NCBI GenBank assembly: GCA_003141895.1
Contig: PLNT01000007.1
Coordinates: 1-64,000 of the forward strand
DNA length: 64,000 nucleotides
Direction: 5' to 3'
Origin: Bacteroidales bacterium
GTDB taxonomy: Bacteria > Bacteroidota > Bacteroidia > Bacteroidales > VadinHA17
A program made the position numbers and the translations under genes. This document shows positions 37,351-50,100 of this stretch, in pieces (position 1 is the stretch's first letter; each line of letters starts with the position of its first letter). The notes below the pieces were generated by a model. It saw nothing but the letters and a program-made list of their open reading frames with translations, had not been told where the DNA came from and ran no database searches.

Positions 37351-39789
37351 ATGTATCATGTTATTAGCACCGCGTCTACCGCAATACTTTTATATTTAAT
37401 AAGTTACTTCTTTTACCGGATAGGTTATTATTCCCTTCAGTTTCACAGAAGGTTATGGAATGGGTTGCTTGCTACTGCTTTCCTTGTTACAGCATTTGCT
37501 GGCGTTTTTATAGCTCTTCAGATCAACTATAAATGGAACATACCTTTTATTAAATCGTTGCTTAAATGGCACGTCGAATTTGGTATTGGTTTGGCTATAA
37601 CCGGGATATTTCACTTTATCTGGCATCTGAATTATTACGGAAAATACTTTGAAAGAACAATCAGCAATCCGGGAAGGCCGGAGTTACAAAAACTATCCGC
37701 CTCCACAATAAAACTCAATTTGCTCTTAATCGGATTTATTAGCTCCTCAGTCCAGTTCCTGATGCTCAGAGAGATAATGAACATAACGGGAGGTTATGAA
37801 CTTATATCAGGTTCATTCCTTGGATCCTGGCTGATTGGTTCTGCAATAGGCGCCTCAGTTGCAGGTAAATCGTCTCTGAATGATATCAGGAAGATAAATC
37901 TGGTTTTTGCTTTCAGCCCTTTTGTATCGATAGTACTGATGCTCTTTCTTAGCAGAGTATTGCTAAGTGTCGGAGAAACACCTTCCCTTCTTACATCAGT
38001 AATTTACACTTTTATTGTTCTGATCCCTTTTTGCCTGGTCTCTGGATTTACTTTTACCAAATTAATTATCCTTGCTGGTAATGAAAACATATTTATGCCT
38101 GGAAAATCCTTCTCGATCGAAACCATTGGAGGAATAGTTGCAGGTCTGCTGGTATCTGTATTTTCATCTGGTCTTCTAAATACATATAAATTATTATTAC
38201 TGATAATCTTATTGTCGATCGGTTTTGTCATAACCACATATTATATTGTCAGCAGGAAATCTAAAATCTATTTTCAGTTATTTGTTCTTCTGACAGGATT
38301 GTTAATCTTTTTCTTAAATCCCGATCTGTTGTTCAGAAGAATCTTGCTTCCGGCTATTGAGGTACAGTCATCGATAGATACTCCCTATGGCAATATTACT
38401 AAAGGGAAATATAAAGGAGAGGAAAGTTTGTATTATAATCAAAGACTGATATCGTACAATTATGATACATCTGAACGGGAAGAGGATATTCATTATGCAA
38501 TGTTACAGAGCGACTCTCCTCAAAAAGTAATAATCATTTCAGGATCAATAAAATCCCATCTCCCTGAAGTATTAAAATACCCAGTAAAAAGCATTACATA
38601 TATTGAAAGAGACCCTGCCCTTGCCCGGATCGAACCATCTTCACGGGAAAATTATCCGGGAGTTTTGAGAATCATTAATGAGGATGCCTTCAGATATATC
38701 AGGAACAGCTCTGAAACTGCTGATGTAATAATTCTGCTTACACCTCCACCGACAACTTTGCTCCTTAACAGATACTATACTACTGAATTCTTTTATGAGA
38801 TTAAGAAAAAGCTTAATCCTGATGGGGTTTTTATGTGCTCACCAGGGCCAGGGGATAATTATTTTAACAAAGAATCCGTGAATCTGTACTCTTCGATTTA
38901 TAATAGTCTGGCTGCCAATTTTAAAAATGTAAAACCGGTTGGTGGCAATAAACTATATTTCATTGCTTCTGACAAAAAAATATCCCTGTCATTTTGCGAA
39001 CTTGTGTCAAAGAAAAACATTAAAAATACTTATGTCTGCTCCGACTATCTTGAAGACGATCTTATTGAAAGAAAGTCAGCGGAAATAAATTCTATTATTG
39101 ACCATGACATTAAACAGAATACATCAGCCTTTCCGGTTGCCTGTCTTCATTCCCAGGCTTATCAGTTCAGTAAAACAATCGGTGAGAAGGCACCTGCAAT
39201 TGTAGTATTGTTTATTATCTTCGCATTACCTGTAGCATCAGTAAAAAGAAGGAACCTGCTTATGTATTTCAGTGCGGCAGCCCTTGCCGGATTTGAAATA
39301 ATTCTGCTTCTAATGCTCCAGCTTATGATTGGAAATATGTATCAGCTGACAGGATTGATAATAGCAGCATTGATGGCTGGTCTTGCTGTCGGTTCAGGAG
39401 TAAATTTTTCTTCACCGAATACTTTTTCCATCAGAATTAAAGTTATTTCGCTGATATTATTTTATATAATATTCAGTCTGGCTTTTAATTATTTGATAGA
39501 AGTTAAAAGTGTTATTCTTTCTATAATACTGATAATGCTTTCAGGTATTTTGCCTGCATTGTTTACAGGAAGTATATTTCGTGAACTTACTATTGGCAAA
39601 GATGGACTGGCAACCTCTCCGGCAATTTACAGCGCCGATCTGGCGGGATCTGCATTCGGTTTTATATTTATCTCAGGCATTATTATTCCTTCCATTGGAA
39701 TCAGAATTTCTGTATTTTTACTATCAGCCCTTGTTTTTACAGGAATTCTTATCAGGACAATCAGCAATACAGTACTTAAGTCAGAATAA
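37351..39789 (+). CDS. Polytopic membrane protein with spermidine-synthase-like domain
   Basis: An 812-residue membrane protein. Residues 1-100 have about three helices with H74, H88 and H92 in LKWHVEFGIG and FHFIWHLNYY, a spacing like haem-ligating cytochrome b561/ferric-reductase helices. About 120-335 is a membrane domain of the fused spermidine synthase family; about 345-520 is a spermidine-synthase-like SAM-binding domain (DTPYGNI, EVLKYPVKSITYIERDPALA, NEDAFRYIR); the rest is again membrane. The usual glycine loop is SGSIKSH, and the catalytic D-x-x-P is TPPPT, so polyamine synthesis is doubtful. It lies between the MEMO-AMMECR1 and radical SAM genes, suggesting a common pathway. Function unknown. 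Confidence 0.7.
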   Translation: MYHVISTASTAILLYLISYFFYRIGYYSLQFHRRLWNGLLATAFLVTAFAGVFIALQINYKWNIPFIKSLLKWHVEFGIGLAITGIFHFIWHLNYYGKYFERTISNPGRPELQKLSASTIKLNLLLIGFISSSVQFLMLREIMNITGGYELISGSFLGSWLIGSAIGASVAGKSSLNDIRKINLVFAFSPFVSIVLMLFLSRVLLSVGETPSLLTSVIYTFIVLIPFCLVSGFTFTKLIILAGNENIFMPGKSFSIETIGGIVAGLLVSVFSSGLLNTYKLLLLIILLSIGFVITTYYIVSRKSKIYFQLFVLLTGLLIFFLNPDLLFRRILLPAIEVQSSIDTPYGNITKGKYKGEESLYYNQRLISYNYDTSEREEDIHYAMLQSDSPQKVIIISGSIKSHLPEVLKYPVKSITYIERDPALARIEPSSRENYPGVLRIINEDAFRYIRNSSETADVIILLTPPPTTLLLNRYYTTEFFYEIKKKLNPDGVFMCSPGPGDNYFNKESVNLYSSIYNSLAANFKNVKPVGGNKLYFIASDKKISLSFCELVSKKNIKNTYVCSDYLEDDLIERKSAEINSIIDHDIKQNTSAFPVACLHSQAYQFSKTIGEKAPAIVVLFIIFALPVASVKRRNLLMYFSAAALAGFEIILLLMLQLMIGNMYQLTGLIIAALMAGLAVGSGVNFSSPNTFSIRIKVISLILFYIIFSLAFNYLIEVKSVILSIILIMLSGILPALFTGSIFRELTIGKDGLATSPAIYSADLAGSAFGFIFISGIIIPSIGIRISVFLLSALVFTGILIRTISNTVLKSE

Positions 39790-39822
39790 CTGCAGAATTA
39801 CCCCGCCTTTTGCGTAAACGTT

Positions 39823-42219
39823 TTATTCGGTTCTAAGTGAATCAACAGGATTTGAAAGAGCTGCTTTCAAAGACTGGATGCATATAGTCGCCACTGATAT
39901 TGCTATACAGAATATTCCGCTGATGATAAATGCCCACACAGGAATGGCAATATGGTAAGCAAAACCGAGAAGCCATTTATTTGCAAAATAAAAAGCCAAT
40001 GGTACTGAAATAATAAATGCTATTAATACTGGTTTGAGATAATCGGCAAAAAGGTGCATAATGATATTCATTACAGTTGCACCCATTATTTTCCTGATAC
40101 CGATTTCTTTTGTCCGTTGAACAGTCATTATAGCTACGATACCAAATAATCCAAGACATGCAAGCAGGATCGCTATCGTTGAAAAAGTACTGAATATACG
40201 GGCCGTATTCTGTTCGTTTTTGTACAACTTATCATATTCCTCATCGAGAAAATGATACTCAAAAGGTCTATCCATAATCCGTCCATTCCAGATTTTTTTG
40301 ATGGATGATAAGGCAGAAGATACATCATTGCCACTAATTTTTATCAGTATTACCTTCTGATATTCATCAAGGAGAAAAATAACCAATGGCATAACAGGCT
40401 CATGCAAAGAAGCTAAATGAAAATCTTTAATAACCGCTTTTACGGTTCCCTTAAACCCCATATCTACCTGACGACCAATACTTTCTTCCGGTGTCCATCC
40501 AATTTCTTTTACAGCTGTCTCATTTAAGATCAGGCTATATTTAAAACCATCGGCACTTTTCAAAGCTTTAACCTGTTGAAGGTCAGATTCAGTAAAGTCA
40601 GAGCCTGCTATTATCTTAATGCCCAACGCTTGAAGAAAATCAAGGTCCACAGGGATTGCCTTTGTGTTAAATTGTTTTTTACCGGTTTCAGTAGCGACAC
40701 TTATAACATTAGTCCACGTTATATTTACAGGCGTTGTATTACCGGCGCTGACTTCTTTTACAAACGGGTCCTGTTTTAATTCAGTTTTAAGATTATAATA
40801 ACCGGGCCAATCATTTGCGCCAATCGGAAGAAAAATCACTTTTTCTTTGTCATAACCTAGATTTATATGTTGAATAAATGATCTTTGTTGTTGGATGATA
40901 ATAGTGGTAATAATCAGCACTGTTGATATTACGAATTGGAATATTATAAGAGATTTTCTGAATTTCCCTCCTGATACAGCTAAAAGAGACCCGGGTTTCA
41001 GAATATTATTCAGAGTATGGCCTGAAATGATCATTGCCGGATATGCTCCTGATATTAAGCTTACTAAGACACATAAAATAAATATTGTCCCGATTATTAC
41101 CGGTTGAAAAAGTAAAGAGCTGGGAAAAACTCTTCCGGTAAGAATGCTAAAATAAGGTAGCAAGACAATGGCTCCAATAATTGAAAGTATTGCTGCGATT
41201 ACTGTAAGTATTCCGGATTCTCCGACAAATTGGATGAATAATTGCGATTCCGACGCTCCTAACAGTTTTCTGATCCCGATTTCTGTCCTTTTTCCTGAGA
41301 CCTGGGCAATTGTAATGTTTGAATAATTAATAATTGCGATCATAAGAATGAGTATCGCAATAATTATAAGAACATATATATACACAAAAGGAGTGTTTGG
41401 AACAAGGCCGTCTAAACTTGAATGCAGGTGAACACGTGCTAAAGGTTCAAGATGCAGAGTAAAATAGTCAATTCCGGATAAGTCTTTCTCTTTAAGACTG
41501 ACTTCTTTCACATAACTATCAATCTTATTACTAAGATCTCCGACGTCAGTACCTTTTTCCAATAAAAGAAAAGTAAAATAATTGGCAGGAAACCATCCTT
41601 CGGTTTTCGAGTCATCCAGATTGATAAATGATGCAAGAAAATCAAACTTTATCTGAGAATTATCAGGTACATCATCAACAATGCCGGTTATAGTATAATT
41701 CTGATTGCCATCAATAATAAGATTTTTTCCAAGCGGATCATCATTCCCAAAATACTTTTTTGCCATAGATCGAGTCAGCACTATCTTGCCAGGGCCATCA
41801 AGAGCATTTGTCACAGTCCCTTCAATAATAGGGAAAGTAAATATTCTCAGAAAGCCTGAATCGACAAACAGAAAATTCTTCTCGTTATAGATAACGTTCT
41901 TATTTTTAACCACTTTCGAATTTCTGATCATCCTGACGTAAGATTTCACTGACGGGAAGGTACGCTGCAGTTGTGGCCCTGCCATGGTTCCGGTTACTGC
42001 CCATTGATTACGGGTTCCATTTACCGAATATTCCATAGTGACCCGGGCAATTTCATTTGCTTGTTTATTGAAGTGGTCAAAACTTAGTTCATAATAAACA
42101 TAAACAGCTATCAGGGAAAAGCAAACCATCCCGATGGATAAACTTAAAAGTTTTATGATAGATGACATTTTGTTCCGGGAAAACCGACGAAAAGCGATAA
42201 TAATTTGGTTTTTTTTCAT
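39823..42219 (-). CDS. FtsX/MacB-like ABC-type permease
   Basis: A 798-residue inner-membrane protein of the Bacteroidetes large-permease type. One N-terminal helix (about 20-42), a periplasmic MacB_PCD domain (about 45-280), three helices, a second helix plus periplasmic domain (from about 425), and three C-terminal helices. GIRKLLGAS and GIRKIMGATV are the two cytoplasmic coupling motifs of duplicated FtsX cores, so one chain replaces a dimer of permeases. No ATPase is encoded beside it; the partner must be elsewhere. Antimicrobial peptide or lipoprotein export is typical of the family, but the substrate is unknown. It is oriented against the AmmeMemoRadiSam genes. Confidence 0.85.
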   Translation of the reverse strand: MKKNQIIIAFRRFSRNKMSSIIKLLSLSIGMVCFSLIAVYVYYELSFDHFNKQANEIARVTMEYSVNGTRNQWAVTGTMAGPQLQRTFPSVKSYVRMIRNSKVVKNKNVIYNEKNFLFVDSGFLRIFTFPIIEGTVTNALDGPGKIVLTRSMAKKYFGNDDPLGKNLIIDGNQNYTITGIVDDVPDNSQIKFDFLASFINLDDSKTEGWFPANYFTFLLLEKGTDVGDLSNKIDSYVKEVSLKEKDLSGIDYFTLHLEPLARVHLHSSLDGLVPNTPFVYIYVLIIIAILILMIAIINYSNITIAQVSGKRTEIGIRKLLGASESQLFIQFVGESGILTVIAAILSIIGAIVLLPYFSILTGRVFPSSLLFQPVIIGTIFILCVLVSLISGAYPAMIISGHTLNNILKPGSLLAVSGGKFRKSLIIFQFVISTVLIITTIIIQQQRSFIQHINLGYDKEKVIFLPIGANDWPGYYNLKTELKQDPFVKEVSAGNTTPVNITWTNVISVATETGKKQFNTKAIPVDLDFLQALGIKIIAGSDFTESDLQQVKALKSADGFKYSLILNETAVKEIGWTPEESIGRQVDMGFKGTVKAVIKDFHLASLHEPVMPLVIFLLDEYQKVILIKISGNDVSSALSSIKKIWNGRIMDRPFEYHFLDEEYDKLYKNEQNTARIFSTFSTIAILLACLGLFGIVAIMTVQRTKEIGIRKIMGATVMNIIMHLFADYLKPVLIAFIISVPLAFYFANKWLLGFAYHIAIPVWAFIISGIFCIAISVATICIQSLKAALSNPVDSLRTE

Positions 42220-42509
42220 CTTTTATATTCTGTAAATCGGACAATAGTTATATCGTTATAGAGTTATATTGTAATTGCTAAATAGACTTAAGTTTTTTTC
42301 TATTGCTGCGTGAAATACAACTTTTTATTTCGTTTTCAGAAAGTGTTTAGTCGGGATAACTCTTCATCCAAAGCTCCTAAGCGTAAAGGAAAATGTATTT
42401 TTAAAAGTCTGGTTGATCAGCTTTATCACCTAATGTACTTTCAGAAAATTGTATATTTGTATGGTTTCAGGATAGGGTCGGCTTTGAAAGAGTAATTATC
42501 AGTAATAAA
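42220..42509 (+). other. 290-bp divergent spacer
   Basis: AT-rich, holding the predicted promoter of the radical SAM gene near its right end. A 61-codon open frame here (42310-42495) overlaps that promoter and has no family features, so I do not call it a gene. Confidence 0.4.
42452..42459 (+). promoter_or_regulatory. Predicted -7 element of the radical SAM gene
   Basis: TATATTTG matches TAnnTTTG, 50 bp before the ATG at 42510. The -33 element is not evident. Confidence 0.5.
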
Positions 42510-43646
42510 ATGTATAAAAAGAAATGTGATCTCAGCAAACGCGATTTCCTGAAAAAATCTCTTGCATTATCAGCAGGACTTATATGCTTTCCATGCAAAT
42601 CAATTTTAGCTGGTATGAGCCTTGAAGAACAATCTCTTTACAGGAAGATTGCTATGTACCAGGAAGAGACTGCGCGTGGTATCATGTGCAGGATATGTCC
42701 AAACGAATGTGTACTCAAGGAAGGCGAATTAAGCAAATGTAATAATCGGATTGTACACAACTCAAAGTTGTATACAATGGCATTCGGTAATCCTAATACC
42801 GTAAATGTTGACCCGATAGAGAAAAAACCTCTTTATCATTTTCTCCCTGGATCAAAAGCATTCTCAATTGCTACAGCAGGCTGTAACCTTGTATGCCTGA
42901 ATTGTCAGAACTGGACTATCTCTCAGACCAGCCCTGATAAAACCAGAAATTATGATCTTCCTCCTGAAAATGTGGTTGATTCATGTGCCAAAAATAATTG
43001 CAGTTCAATTGCTTATACTTATTCGGAACCAATTACTTTTTATGAATATGTTTACGAAACTGCTGTTCTTGCCAGAAAAGCTGGTATAAAAAATGTTTTT
43101 AAGTCGAATGGCTATATTAATCCCGAACCATTGAAAAAACTATGTGGGGTTATTGATGCTACAAATATTGATCTGAAAGCTTTCAATGAAAGTACTTACC
43201 TGAAACTTACAGGGGGAAAACTACAACCAGTACTTGACTCGTTGAAAGTACTGAAAGACATGGGTATTTGGCTTGAAATTACAAACCTTATAATTCCAGA
43301 CTGGACTGATAATGAAGATGATATCAGAAAAATGTGCAAATGGTTAAGTGAAAATGGATTCAATAATACTCCATTACATTTCAGCAGGTTCTATCCTATG
43401 CACAAACTTGAACAATTACCTCCAACTCCTGTTGAATTGCTTAAAAATGCATATGATATTGCTACCGCTGAAGGATTAAAATATGTTTACACAGGAAATG
43501 TGCCAGGAAGTGAGATATCAGATACAAAATGTCCGTCGTGTAATACAAAAGTTGTTATCAGACAGGGATTCCGGATAGTAGAAAATTCAATAACCGGGGG
43601 AAAGTGTAATAAGTGCGGAAATAAAATTGATGGGGTCTGGAACTAA
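42510..43646 (+). CDS. amrS: AmmeMemoRadiSam radical SAM enzyme with Tat-like signal
   Basis: Third component of the AmmeMemoRadiSam set, related to pyruvate formate-lyase activases. 378 residues; the radical SAM motif is C125-x3-C129-x2-C132 (AGCNLVCLNCQNW). An N-terminal cysteine cluster (C60, C63, C67, C77) and a C-terminal zinc-ribbon-like pair (CPSC near 345 and CNKCG near 367) are family features. SKRDFLKKSLALSAGLI (9-25) resembles a Tat signal with KR in place of RR, which would direct the folded iron-sulfur enzyme across the membrane. Its own promoter and an opposite-strand permease separate it from the MEMO-AMMECR1 and spermidine-synthase-like genes. The reaction is unknown. Confidence 0.85.
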   Translation: MYKKKCDLSKRDFLKKSLALSAGLICFPCKSILAGMSLEEQSLYRKIAMYQEETARGIMCRICPNECVLKEGELSKCNNRIVHNSKLYTMAFGNPNTVNVDPIEKKPLYHFLPGSKAFSIATAGCNLVCLNCQNWTISQTSPDKTRNYDLPPENVVDSCAKNNCSSIAYTYSEPITFYEYVYETAVLARKAGIKNVFKSNGYINPEPLKKLCGVIDATNIDLKAFNESTYLKLTGGKLQPVLDSLKVLKDMGIWLEITNLIIPDWTDNEDDIRKMCKWLSENGFNNTPLHFSRFYPMHKLEQLPPTPVELLKNAYDIATAEGLKYVYTGNVPGSEISDTKCPSCNTKVVIRQGFRIVENSITGGKCNKCGNKIDGVWN

Positions 43647-43675
43647 GGGAAACCTGTTAATATTCACTATAATAG

Positions 43676-45685
<2,010 letters not shown>

Positions 45686-45730
45686 TAATAACTCGCCGCT
45701 TATTTAACAAAAAACTCTTAGGTTTGTAAA

Positions 45731-46291
45731 ATGGAATTGTTCAAAAACATTAGACTTAAAATCGGTAATAGTATACTCAGAAATAAGGTTGCCAAAACTG
45801 ATAGAAAACCTCATTATTCCAATATCCGCCAGGTTAAAAATATAGGACTTGTCTGGGATGCTTCAAAGATTGATGATTTTAGTTGTCTGACAAGGTTTTT
45901 TCAAAAAATGGCTGAACTCAAAATAGACCTCAGGATACTAGGTTATTTCCACGGTAAAAATCTTCCTAATCAATATACTGCTGTCAGATACCTTTCCATT
46001 GTGAAAAGAGAAGAATTGAACATTTTTTATCATCCTGTTTCCTCTGAAACGAATGCTTTTATTACTAATAATTTTGATGTACTTATTGATCTGAACTTCA
46101 AAAAACTTTTACCTCTTCAATATATTTCATCATTGTCAAATGCCAGGCTCAAGGTTGGTTTGTTTGAGTCTGAAACAAAAAATACTCCGTTTGACCTTAT
46201 GATGGATCTAAAAAGTCCGGTTAGTACTGAAGACTATCTGAATCATGTATTACATTACCTTGAAATGATTAATTCAGGATCTGCTAATTAA
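45731..46291 (+). CDS. DUF6913 family protein
   Basis: A 186-residue Bacteroidetes-specific protein of unknown function. Soluble; after a basic N-terminus it shows alternating beta/alpha stretches (NIGLVWDASKIDDFSCLTRF, DLRILGYFHGKNLP, DVLIDLNF, ARLKVGLFE), compatible with a Rossmann-like fold. It precedes dapA by 15 bp. I recognise the DUF6913 family from this pairing and from the length; the assignment should be checked by profile search. Confidence 0.65.
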   Translation: MELFKNIRLKIGNSILRNKVAKTDRKPHYSNIRQVKNIGLVWDASKIDDFSCLTRFFQKMAELKIDLRILGYFHGKNLPNQYTAVRYLSIVKREELNIFYHPVSSETNAFITNNFDVLIDLNFKKLLPLQYISSLSNARLKVGLFESETKNTPFDLMMDLKSPVSTEDYLNHVLHYLEMINSGSAN

Positions 46292-46306
46292 GTTGAAAAT
46301 ATATCT

Positions 46307-47185
46307 ATGAAAAAATTCAGAGGAACCGGGGTTGCTATAATAACACCCTTTAAAAATGATTCAAGCATCGATTTTGCAGCCTTGGGACGTGTTGTAAATC
46401 ACGTAATCATTAGCGGTGTAAATTATATCGTTGTTTTGGGAACTACCGGTGAGTCTGTTACTCTGACTAAGGATGAGAAGAAAGCAATAATATCCTATGT
46501 TATCGAAGTAACGGATAATCGTGTTCCGCTGGTGGTTGGAATCGGCGGAAATAATACCCAGGAAGTAATTAACTGCATAAGACATTCCAATCTCTCTGGA
46601 ATTGAAGGTATTTTATCTGTTGCTCCATATTATAACAAACCGAATCAGAGAGGACTATTTCAGCATTTTAAAGCTATAGCAAATTCTACTTCGATTCCGG
46701 TTATTCTGTATAATGTACCGGGAAGAACCTGTAGTAATATATCATCAGATACATGCCTTGAGCTTGCGAATGAATGCGAAAATATTGTAGGTATAAAGGA
46801 AGCATCGGGCGACATGGCTCAGATCATGAGAATTATAAAGAATAAACCAGATAATTTCAGTGTGATATCAGGTGACGATCTGATGACCATACCGATAATT
46901 GCATCAGGTGGATCTGGTGTCATATCTGTTCTCGCAAATGCTTTTCCTTTAGCGACAAGTGAGCTTGTCACAAATTCTTTGAAAAGCAATTATAAATCAG
47001 CGCGTGAAATCCAGCTCCGTTACCTTGAGATGATAGAATTACTTTTTATCGATGGAAATCCCGCCGGCGTAAAAGCTATGCTGAGTATGATGAATTTGTG
47101 CCTGAATAACCTTAGACTTCCATTAGTACCTGTTAACCGGACAATCTATACACGTATCCAAAAAGCTGTTGAAGAGGTAAAATAA
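46307..47185 (+). CDS. dapA: 4-hydroxy-tetrahydrodipicolinate synthase
   Basis: Condenses pyruvate and aspartate semialdehyde, the first committed step to diaminopimelate and lysine. 292-residue TIM barrel; GTTGESVTL (45-53) binds pyruvate, Y135 lies in LYNVPGRT, and Schiff-base K164 lies in GIKEASGD. Convergent with secA at a 12-bp gap. Confidence 0.95.
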   Translation: MKKFRGTGVAIITPFKNDSSIDFAALGRVVNHVIISGVNYIVVLGTTGESVTLTKDEKKAIISYVIEVTDNRVPLVVGIGGNNTQEVINCIRHSNLSGIEGILSVAPYYNKPNQRGLFQHFKAIANSTSIPVILYNVPGRTCSNISSDTCLELANECENIVGIKEASGDMAQIMRIIKNKPDNFSVISGDDLMTIPIIASGGSGVISVLANAFPLATSELVTNSLKSNYKSAREIQLRYLEMIELLFIDGNPAGVKAMLSMMNLCLNNLRLPLVPVNRTIYTRIQKAVEEVK

Positions 47186-47197
47186 GAAACCTTATAT

Positions 47198-50100
47198 TTA
47201 TGCATTTGCATTAGCCCCCTGCTTACCAGCCTGCTGCATACCATGGCATTGCTTATATTTTTTCCCACTTCCGCAAGGGCAGGGATCATTTCTTCCAACT
47301 TTTTTGTCTACCCTTACCGGCTCGGTTTTCTGATTCTTTTCGTTTCCACCACCGCCTGTTGTACTGTACTGTGAAAAGTCGCTTTTCGATGTTCTCATAT
47401 TACTCATATCGACCTGTCGCTTCCTTTGTGCCTCTTTCACCTGTTCCGGATCCTGTGTTGGTATGTGTCCCTTCATTAATGTACTCACAACATCTTTATT
47501 CACTTTAGTAAGCATGGTCTTAAACAATTCAAAGGATTCAAATTTATAAATAAGCAAAGGATCTTTCTGTTCGTAAGTTGCGTTCTGAACAGATTGTTTA
47601 AGTTCATCCATTTCCCGGAGATGTTCCTTCCATGCGTCATCAATTGTGGCAAGAACTACAGTTTTTTCGTATGATCTTGCAAGTTCACGCCCTTCAGATT
47701 CTGCAGTTGCCTTCAAGTTTGTAACTACCTGATATACTCTCACTCCATCGGAAATAGGGACTACAACATTTTCATAAACATGCGACATTCTGTCGTAAAC
47801 ATCTTTCAGTACGGGGTACGCCTGGGCAGAAATAGATTCAACCTTCCGTTTGTACGTGTCAAGCACCTTAGCATAAACATTTTCGGTGACTTCCTTTGAA
47901 TTAGCTTTTTTGAATTCCTGTTCAGGAACGGGAGAATCCATTGAAAATGAGCGGATAAGATCGAAATCAAATCCTTCAAAATCAGCATCACCATGATAAA
48001 CATCGACAAGGTTTTCAGTTACATCGAACATCATATTGGCAATATCGACAGATAATCTTTCGCCCAGAAGTGCATGCCGTCTCTTTTTATAAATGACTTC
48101 ACGCTGGGAATTCATTACGTCATCATACTCCAGAAGTCTCTTTCTTATACCGAAGTTGTTTTCTTCAACTTTTTTCTGTGCCCGTTCAATAGATTTGGTT
48201 ATCATTGAGTGCTGAATCATTTCACCGTCTTTCAGTCCGAGCTTGTCCATTATACCGGCTATCCTTTCTGAACCAAATAATCTCATAAGCTCGTCTTCAA
48301 GAGAAACGAAGAATTGAGAAGACCCGGGGTCACCCTGCCTGCCTGAACGTCCTCTTAACTGTCGGTCTACCCTTCTGGATTCATGTCTTTCAGTACCTAC
48401 AATAGCAAGACCTCCTGCCTGCCTGACCTCCTCCGTAAGTTTTATATCCGTACCACGTCCGGCCATGTTTGTTGCAATCGTGATTGTGCCTTTCTTACCG
48501 GCTTCTGCCACAATTTCTGCTTCTCTCTGATGAAGTTTTGCATTAAGAACATTATGTTTGAGACCCTTCATCTTAAGCATCCTGCTAAGTAGTTCTGATA
48601 TTTCCACTGAGGTTGTTCCCACGAGAACAGGACGTCCCTGCCGATTCATCTCAGCTATCTCTTCAATTACTGCATTATACTTTTCTCTTTTTGTTTTATA
48701 AACAAGGTCTTCCCTGTCGGCTCTGATAACCGGTCTGTTTGTGGGTATGACAACTACATCGAGTTTATAAATATTCCAGAGTTCACCGGCTTCAGTTTCA
48801 GCAGTACCTGTCATCCCGGCGAGTTTATGATACATCCTGAAATAATTCTGCAGAGTTATAGTAGCATAGGTTTGTGTGGCCTCTTCTACCTTCACGTTTT
48901 CTTTTGCCTCAATTGCCTGGTGCAGTCCGTCGGAATACCTTCGTCCTTCAAGAACACGGCCAGTTTGTTCATCTACTATCTTTACTTTATTGTCGACAAC
49001 GATATATTCTGTGTCGCGGTCAAAAAGTGTCCATGCTTTAAGTAGTTGAGTCATAGTATGAACTCTTTCCGATTTAACGGAATAGTCCTGTAAGAGTTCA
49101 TCCTTTATTTTCAGTTTTTCACGTTCTGAAATGTCTGATTTCTCAATATCGGCAATTTTTGAGCCAACGTCGGGAAGTATAAAAAAGCTTATATCCTCTA
49201 CAGAATCTGAGATAAGATCAAGACCCTTATCAGTCAGTTCAATCGAGTTGGCTTTTTCATCAATAATAAAGAACAGCTCATCTGTTACCGTAGGCATTTC
49301 TTTGCTGTTGTTCTGCATGTAGAAATTCTCTGTCTTGAGAAGCAACGATTTATTGCCCTCTTCACTCAGGTATTTAATAAGAGCATTGTTTTTAGGAAGT
49401 CCTTTAAAAGCTCTCAGAAGAAGCAACCCTCCTTCCTCATTTTTATTATCAGCTATAAGTTTTTTCGAATCAGAGAGTATTTGAGTAACCAGTTTTTTCT
49501 GAGCGTTTACAAGCTTGTCAACCTTTGGCTTAAGCTCATCGAATTGCTGAGTATCGCTTTTGGCAGTTGGTCCTGAAATAATAAGTGGTGTACGTGCATC
49601 GTCGATTAACACTGAGTCGACCTCATCTACAATAGCATAGTGGTGTTTGCGCTGAACCAGGTCCTCGGAATTGACAGCCATATTATCCCTGAGATAATCA
49701 AAACCAAATTCATTATTGGTTCCAAAGGTAATATCGGCATTATAGGCTTTACGTCTCTCCGGAGAGTTTGGCTGATGTTTATCTATACAATCTACTGTCA
49801 GGCCATGGAACTCATAAATCGGACCCATCCATTCAGAGTCGCGCTTGGAAAGATAATCGTTGACTGTCACAATATGTACTCCACGTCCGGCAAGAGCATT
49901 CAGAAAAACAGGCAATGTAGCCACAACAGTCTTTCCTTCACCTGTTCCCATCTCAGCTATTTTGCCTTTATGAAGGGCAACACCTCCAATAAGCTGAACA
50001 TCATAGTGGATCATGTCCCACATAATCTCATTACCACCGGCAATCCATTTGTTGCTCCACAATGCTTTATCGCCGTTGATAGTTACACTTTCCCTTGTGG

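Noticed and set aside
37351-39789. Genuine spermidine synthase
   Set aside because: Key glycine-loop and D-x-x-P residues are replaced, and no polyamine genes are nearby.
42310-42495. 61-codon open frame before the radical SAM gene
   Set aside because: It overlaps the predicted promoter and has no family features; composition is not convincing.
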